In this document: one piece after another, positions 60,666-64,000 of the stretch
Position numbering within the stretch: the stretch's first letter is position 1
How the letters are laid out: each line of letters starts with the position of its first letter
NCBI RefSeq assembly: GCF_014873485.1
Contig: NZ_JADBDT010000001.1
Location: 1,240,001 to 1,304,000 of the forward strand
From: Sphingopyxis sp. OAS728
GTDB taxonomy: Bacteria > Pseudomonadota > Alphaproteobacteria > Sphingomonadales > Sphingomonadaceae
DNA: 64,000 nucleotides
Direction: 5' to 3'
The notes under the pieces: model-generated
Told to the model about the DNA's origin: nothing
The model's database searches: none
The model's input: only the letters and a program-made list of their open reading frames with translations
Made by a program: the position numbers and the translations under genes

Positions 60666-62645
60666 TCAACTCTCCCAAGCTTCATTGAGCACCACTGCCG
60701 CCAATGCTGATTTGTCATGCGGGAAGAATCGACCGTAATGTTTCGCGACGATTTCCGGGCTATCCTGAATGGCATAGCCCGCCTGCTCGTATGAGCCAGT
60801 CTTCTTGAGGACATGGGTCGCCAAAACATCTCGAACATTATGCGGACCGTGCGGGAGCAGGCCCTTGATCGCACCTTGGCCGGTATATGGATTGTAGATC
60901 CCATAGCGTTGGGTCGTCAGGCGCCAGGCATCGTAAAAACCGACCTGACTATAAGCGGCATTTTTCGTGGTCAGCTTCGCCGACTTCACAAAGAAGGTCT
61001 TCGGATCCTCGGCGCCCCCGAGCAGGATTTGCCGATCGCGCTCCAAATAGAGATCGATGAACTCATAGAGCCGTCCGAGATCGGGCAGCAGCAGTCGATA
61101 GGGCTTTCGGCTGAAAAAGGATGAGGACGCATTCTTGAAGGCAACCGCCGGAATGAAGACCTCCCATCCGCCCGACAGATCATTCCATCGCAGCTCTCCG
61201 CACTTCAGCCTTTCGAGCTGCTTCTCGCTGCTGTGGTGCCCGCCCCGGACGCAGAAGCGAAGCTGGCGCAGATTCTTCTGTCGAAGTCCCAGGTGCAGTC
61301 CGAAACGCAGCATCAGAAAGGCGCGCACGGCCTCGGCCGCGGCTTTCGGATACCGACGTGCACTAGGCATCCGGTCCAGTATTTCTTCCGTGATCTTGCG
61401 ATATTCGCCGACGGGGCTCTCAGCCTCAAGGATGGGCAATATGGGCTCGAAAGGATCGCGATGAACCTTCGCGACGCGCTGGACGTCCTTCTTTCGGTTC
61501 AGCGCATAAATGGTGAAGCGGTCACAGACCGCATCCCAGTCCCGCCGCGCCTCTTCGACTTCCGCAGCTGAGATCAAACCATCAACGGGTTGCAACGCAT
61601 CTGCGAGGTCAGAGTGCTGCCGCATCCAGCCCGTCTTGTCTCTCGCAAGCGAGAGCGCGAAGTCGAGCATGTTGATTTCCCAGCTCGTGTAGAAGCCGCG
61701 GCGATCTTCGCGCCAATGGAGATACCAGTCCCAAAGAGACGGGAAGAGAAGCATGGCGAGGCACAGCCGATCGATCGGAACGCCGAGCCCCTTGATCTCG
61801 CCGTCGGCCGGCGACCGCAGCGCGCCGAAGAGCAACCCGAGATGCTCGAGTTTCTGCGATGCAGTCTCTTCGCCCCACATCCCCTGCCGTAAAAGCCCCG
61901 ACGGAGCCAGGGTTGAGGTCTTGAACGCGATGAGGCGGCCGACTTCTTGCTGGAGATGCAAAGGTGCATCCCGGCACGCCAATTCCGTTCCCTCGTCCGG
62001 ATCATCCTTACCGGAGCCGCCGCCGCCTCGAACACGGCCGTCACCAAGGTTACCCGGAAAACGAAGCGAGAAGCGCTGCTGCGTCGCTTCGCGCTGGAAC
62101 CGCCGATAATCTGTGGCGCCCTCAATGATCACCGAGCGCACCCACGCCAATATCTCCTCGCGCTCGCGTTTGGGTCGTGTCGAGAAATCGCTCGGAAGGT
62201 GCCAGGCAAGCCGGCGACGCTCCGCAGTCGTAAGTTTCGCAATAGCGGGCCGCGCGGCGGCCCGGCCGCTCCGGTCCAGCTTCTCGTGGAAATAGCCTGC
62301 CGGGAGACGATAGCGCCGCTCGATTCGTTCGAGGACAGCAAGGCTTTCTACCGTCCCTGGCGATTTTGCACCGACAGCCCAGGTCTGAATCGTCTTGCGG
62401 TCGGTTTTGTCGCCGGGACGGATGATCGCGCGATGGAGATGATTGCAGCTGTCGCCGTGCCGCATCATGTGCAGTGCGAGCGCTTCCGGGAACGTGGGAG
62501 GGTCTATCCAGTCCTCGGCCGACGGCTCGGGGAATTCGACAATCGGCTTCGGTTTGGGGCCACGCTTTAATTTGGGCCGAAGGACGGTCTCCGCTTCGCC
62601 GCTGACGGATGTGAGGGATGGTCGTTCTGCCAATATTGTGGGCAC
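60666..62645 (-). CDS. large tyrosine recombinase (integrase) with XRE-like N-terminus
   Basis: 659 residues, about 1.6 times a typical integrase. The C-terminal catalytic domain has arm-I arginine in HLGLRQKNLRQLR near 455, HNVRD (HxxR) near 601 and the nucleophilic tyrosine in VAKHYGRFF near 634. The N-terminal part (about residues 50-125) contains FPEALALHMMRHGDSCNHLH and KTIQTWAVGAKSPGTVESL, then IERRYRLPAGYF, resembling an XRE-type helix-turn-helix. It lies 192 bases from the right tRNA-Thr and should catalyse recombination between the tRNA-Thr repeats. Confidence 0.9.
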   Translation of the reverse strand: MPTILAERPSLTSVSGEAETVLRPKLKRGPKPKPIVEFPEPSAEDWIDPPTFPEALALHMMRHGDSCNHLHRAIIRPGDKTDRKTIQTWAVGAKSPGTVESLAVLERIERRYRLPAGYFHEKLDRSGRAAARPAIAKLTTAERRRLAWHLPSDFSTRPKREREEILAWVRSVIIEGATDYRRFQREATQQRFSLRFPGNLGDGRVRGGGGSGKDDPDEGTELACRDAPLHLQQEVGRLIAFKTSTLAPSGLLRQGMWGEETASQKLEHLGLLFGALRSPADGEIKGLGVPIDRLCLAMLLFPSLWDWYLHWREDRRGFYTSWEINMLDFALSLARDKTGWMRQHSDLADALQPVDGLISAAEVEEARRDWDAVCDRFTIYALNRKKDVQRVAKVHRDPFEPILPILEAESPVGEYRKITEEILDRMPSARRYPKAAAEAVRAFLMLRFGLHLGLRQKNLRQLRFCVRGGHHSSEKQLERLKCGELRWNDLSGGWEVFIPAVAFKNASSSFFSRKPYRLLLPDLGRLYEFIDLYLERDRQILLGGAEDPKTFFVKSAKLTTKNAAYSQVGFYDAWRLTTQRYGIYNPYTGQGAIKGLLPHGPHNVRDVLATHVLKKTGSYEQAGYAIQDSPEIVAKHYGRFFPHDKSALAAVVLNEAWES

Positions 62646-62775
62646 GTTTGATATGCTCCTGAAATGGGGTGCGGAGCGGCGCCCAATGCCAGAAGCCCAT
62701 TTTCAAAAGGGAAATGCCGTGCGACCGGGTCAATGCAGCCACGCGAGACCAACCAAAGCGGTCAAAATGGTCGAG

Positions 62776-62913
62776 AACAGATTCTGCGCGAGGATGCTTG
62801 TTTTACTATCGGCACGCTGGTAGAGGCGCCCCTCGTTGCCGCTTTAGCTCAGTTGGTAGAGCACATCATTCGTAATGATGGGGTCACAGGTTCGAGTCCT
62901 GTAAGCGGCACCA
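62776..62913 (+). repeat. right copy of the tRNA-Thr unit direct repeat
   Basis: 138 bases matching 42943-43079: 62 upstream bases with about 10 substitutions and no gaps, then the tRNA with a single extra T. The promoter-like region is therefore carried in both copies. Confidence 0.85.
62838..62913 (+). tRNA. tRNA-Thr (CGT), right copy, canonical
   Basis: 76 bases including encoded CCA. Acceptor GCCGCTT/AAGCGGC, anticodon arm CATCA-TTCGTAA-TGATG, T arm ACAGG-TTCGAGT-CCTGT fully paired. This is the intact copy of the pair and probably supplies the functional tRNA. It marks the right border of the island. Confidence 0.96.
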
Positions 62914-62991
62914 TCGACCCCATAATTCAACGAGTTAAGCGTCTGACATGGCGGCGGGTTGACCCAATCTGCCCCTAATCGATGCGGCCGC

Positions 62992-64000
62992 CTATCCTTC
63001 GGCATTCGCGGGCGGGCGAAGTGATATCTGGAGCGAAGATAGCTCGGCGATTTCTTCTTCGGTCATACCCGAGAATAGTTCGATGAGTTCGTCCTGCCTT
63101 GGCTGACCAAAGGCGAGACGATAAGTCGCCAGTGACATTTTCAGATTGTCATAGCGTTCGAACTCGCGGCTGAAGGGCGGCATGAGGACGACGCGCTCGA
63201 TTTTCGCGTCGCCAGGGTAAATCCAGTACGGGATAATGTCTCCGGCTCCGCCGGAAGCGATTTCATCGGCTTGAGCCGCGGCGAACATCGCTGTCCAATG
63301 CGACCCCTGTTCAGGCAACATCTCCGCGGTTCCGCCTTGGACCGCCGCAACATTACGCCGCACCGCATGGTTTTTGAAGCGATGCACCCGTCCCTCTCGC
63401 TGCTCGATATCGACCGGATTGCGCGGAAGGTTCCAATGAACGATTCGAGCGCAATAGGGATGGAAATCGAGACCTTCTTGTCCGATTGAAGTTGAGGCGA
63501 GAACAAATGGCCGGAATGGGGATTTGAAGGCTGCTTGCACCAGCGCGGTTCGCCGAATCCCCTTCTCTTCTTCTGCATGTGTCGCAAAACGCATCGCGAA
63601 GCGCGCTCGAACCTCGAACGTCTCGTCATTCAATCGCGACCGCCCAGCAGTCCAGTGATCCAGCGTGATCTGGGCGGGCCTCAGCGCGACAACCTCAATC
63701 AATTTCGAAGCAATGAGATGAACTCGCTCGCGCGGCGCATATTGCTCGGCGCGCTCGGCCTCGACCAACAGATGCAAATACTCGTCAAGAACGGCTTGCA
63801 GGTCGTGGCTCGACGCATGCGCCAGAATCAATCGCCAGTAATTGACCGGCGAGTTTTCCTCGAGAAGCGCTCGGGTCTCCGGCTGGTTGTACAGACTTCG
63901 AAATCCGAGCGCGATCGCCATAGCGGCGCCCAGGAGTTCGGGATCGTCAGAATCACGCTCTGGGCACACGCGCGCAAGCGCCCGCAGCGCGCACGTCGCA
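62992..64000 (-). CDS. SNF2/SF2-type helicase, C-terminal part (runs off window)
   Basis: About 336 C-terminal residues; the frame is open through the right edge, so the GTG at 63969 is not a start. Helicase C-terminal motifs are clear: PFVLASTSIGQEGLDFHPYC (motif V region) and VHWNLPRNPVDIEQREGRVH (motif VI, arginine finger). The tail is specific to the large helicases of bacterial defence loci, some of which carry an N-terminal phospholipase-D-like nuclease. That half is outside the window. Being right after a tRNA-Thr border, it is probably cargo of a second island. Confidence 0.8.
   Translation of the reverse strand, partial: ATCALRALARVCPERDSDDPELLGAAMAIALGFRSLYNQPETRALLEENSPVNYWRLILAHASSHDLQAVLDEYLHLLVEAERAEQYAPRERVHLIASKLIEVVALRPAQITLDHWTAGRSRLNDETFEVRARFAMRFATHAEEEKGIRRTALVQAAFKSPFRPFVLASTSIGQEGLDFHPYCARIVHWNLPRNPVDIEQREGRVHRFKNHAVRRNVAAVQGGTAEMLPEQGSHWTAMFAAAQADEIASGGAGDIIPYWIYPGDAKIERVVLMPPFSREFERYDNLKMSLATYRLAFGQPRQDELIELFSGMTEEEIAELSSLQISLRPPANAEG

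Larger units (their letters stand above)
43080..62837. mobile_element. tRNA-Thr genomic island (integrated mobilisable plasmid-like element)
   Basis: About 19.8 kb between two directly repeated tRNA-Thr units. It contains a tyrosine recombinase next to the right repeat, TraA relaxase, oriT, traC/traD-like genes, AlpA, ParB-like, ArdC, DUF736 and MucR, plus cargo: a type III restriction-modification system, a decayed higBA pair and a nucleotidyltransferase-HEPN protein. No mating-pair formation (T4SS) genes and no TraG coupling protein are seen, so it would need a helper for transfer. Coupling of a plasmid-style backbone with an integrase suggests an integrative mobilisable element. Confidence 0.85.

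Overview
The window looks like chromosome of a sphingomonad (Sphingomonadales; a Sphingopyxis-like organism is my inference). The GC content is high, there are four TonB-dependent receptors (three complete, one cut by the left edge), most genes sit in tightly packed operons with 4-base ATGA/GTGA overlaps, and the sugar loci are laid out in the usual sphingomonad way. Bases 1-42.9 kb are catabolic and transport chromosome. From about 43.0 kb onward the content is mobile DNA.

Region 1 (1-8.5 kb): a TonB receptor cut by the window edge diverges from a five-gene operon: nitronate monooxygenase-like flavoprotein, carotenoid/lignostilbene oxygenase, acyl-CoA ligase and two thiolases. It looks like a catabolic route for an alkene-containing carbon source; the substrate is unknown. 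Region 2 (8.5-14.7 kb): a cobalamin riboswitch leads a BtuB-type receptor, CobO, BtuF, BtuC, BtuD and a phytanoyl-CoA dioxygenase-like enzyme. This is B12 uptake with adenosylation. Region 3 (14.7-25 kb): N-acetylglucosamine/chitin-oligomer use, with GH20 hexosaminidase, a GntR regulator, SIS-type NagB-II, NagA, a fused EIIA-HPr-EI protein and a GlcNAc EIICB permease whose C-terminus carries a second, cysteine-less EIIB-like domain. A SugE/Gdx exporter with a structured leader follows. Region 4 (25.4-38.4 kb): a starch/maltose locus with GH97, two GH13 enzymes, a flavin-dependent halogenase homologue, a TonB receptor, a LacI regulator and a sugar MFS permease; two GTATACGTATAC-type operators frame the regulator. 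Region 5 (38.5-42.5 kb): a TonB receptor translationally coupled to a secreted PHP/CehA-type metallohydrolase.

Region 6 (43.0-62.9 kb): a genomic island bounded by two complete tRNA-Thr(CGT) genes, each with its own upstream region. Reading left to right it holds a two-TM protein, a type III restriction-modification pair (res, mod), a decayed higBA toxin-antitoxin pair, a DUF6118-like protein, a Ti-type TraA relaxase with a recognisable oriT and traC/traD-like genes, an Excalibur protein, MucR, a nucleotidyltransferase-HEPN protein, a sigma-region-4-like protein, an ArdC antirestriction protein, a 10-bp periodic repeat array, AlpA, DUF736, a large ParB-like protein and an unusually large tyrosine recombinase with an XRE-like N-terminus. 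No type IV secretion genes are present, so it resembles an integrated, mobilisable plasmid-like element. Three of its genes (ArdC, DUF736, ParB) share a conserved noncoding block 86-100 bases before their start codons, which I consider the most novel signal here. Region 7 (62.9-64 kb): immediately past the second tRNA lies the C-terminal part of a large helicase, suggesting that a second island begins there and that this tRNA-Thr locus is an insertion hot spot.
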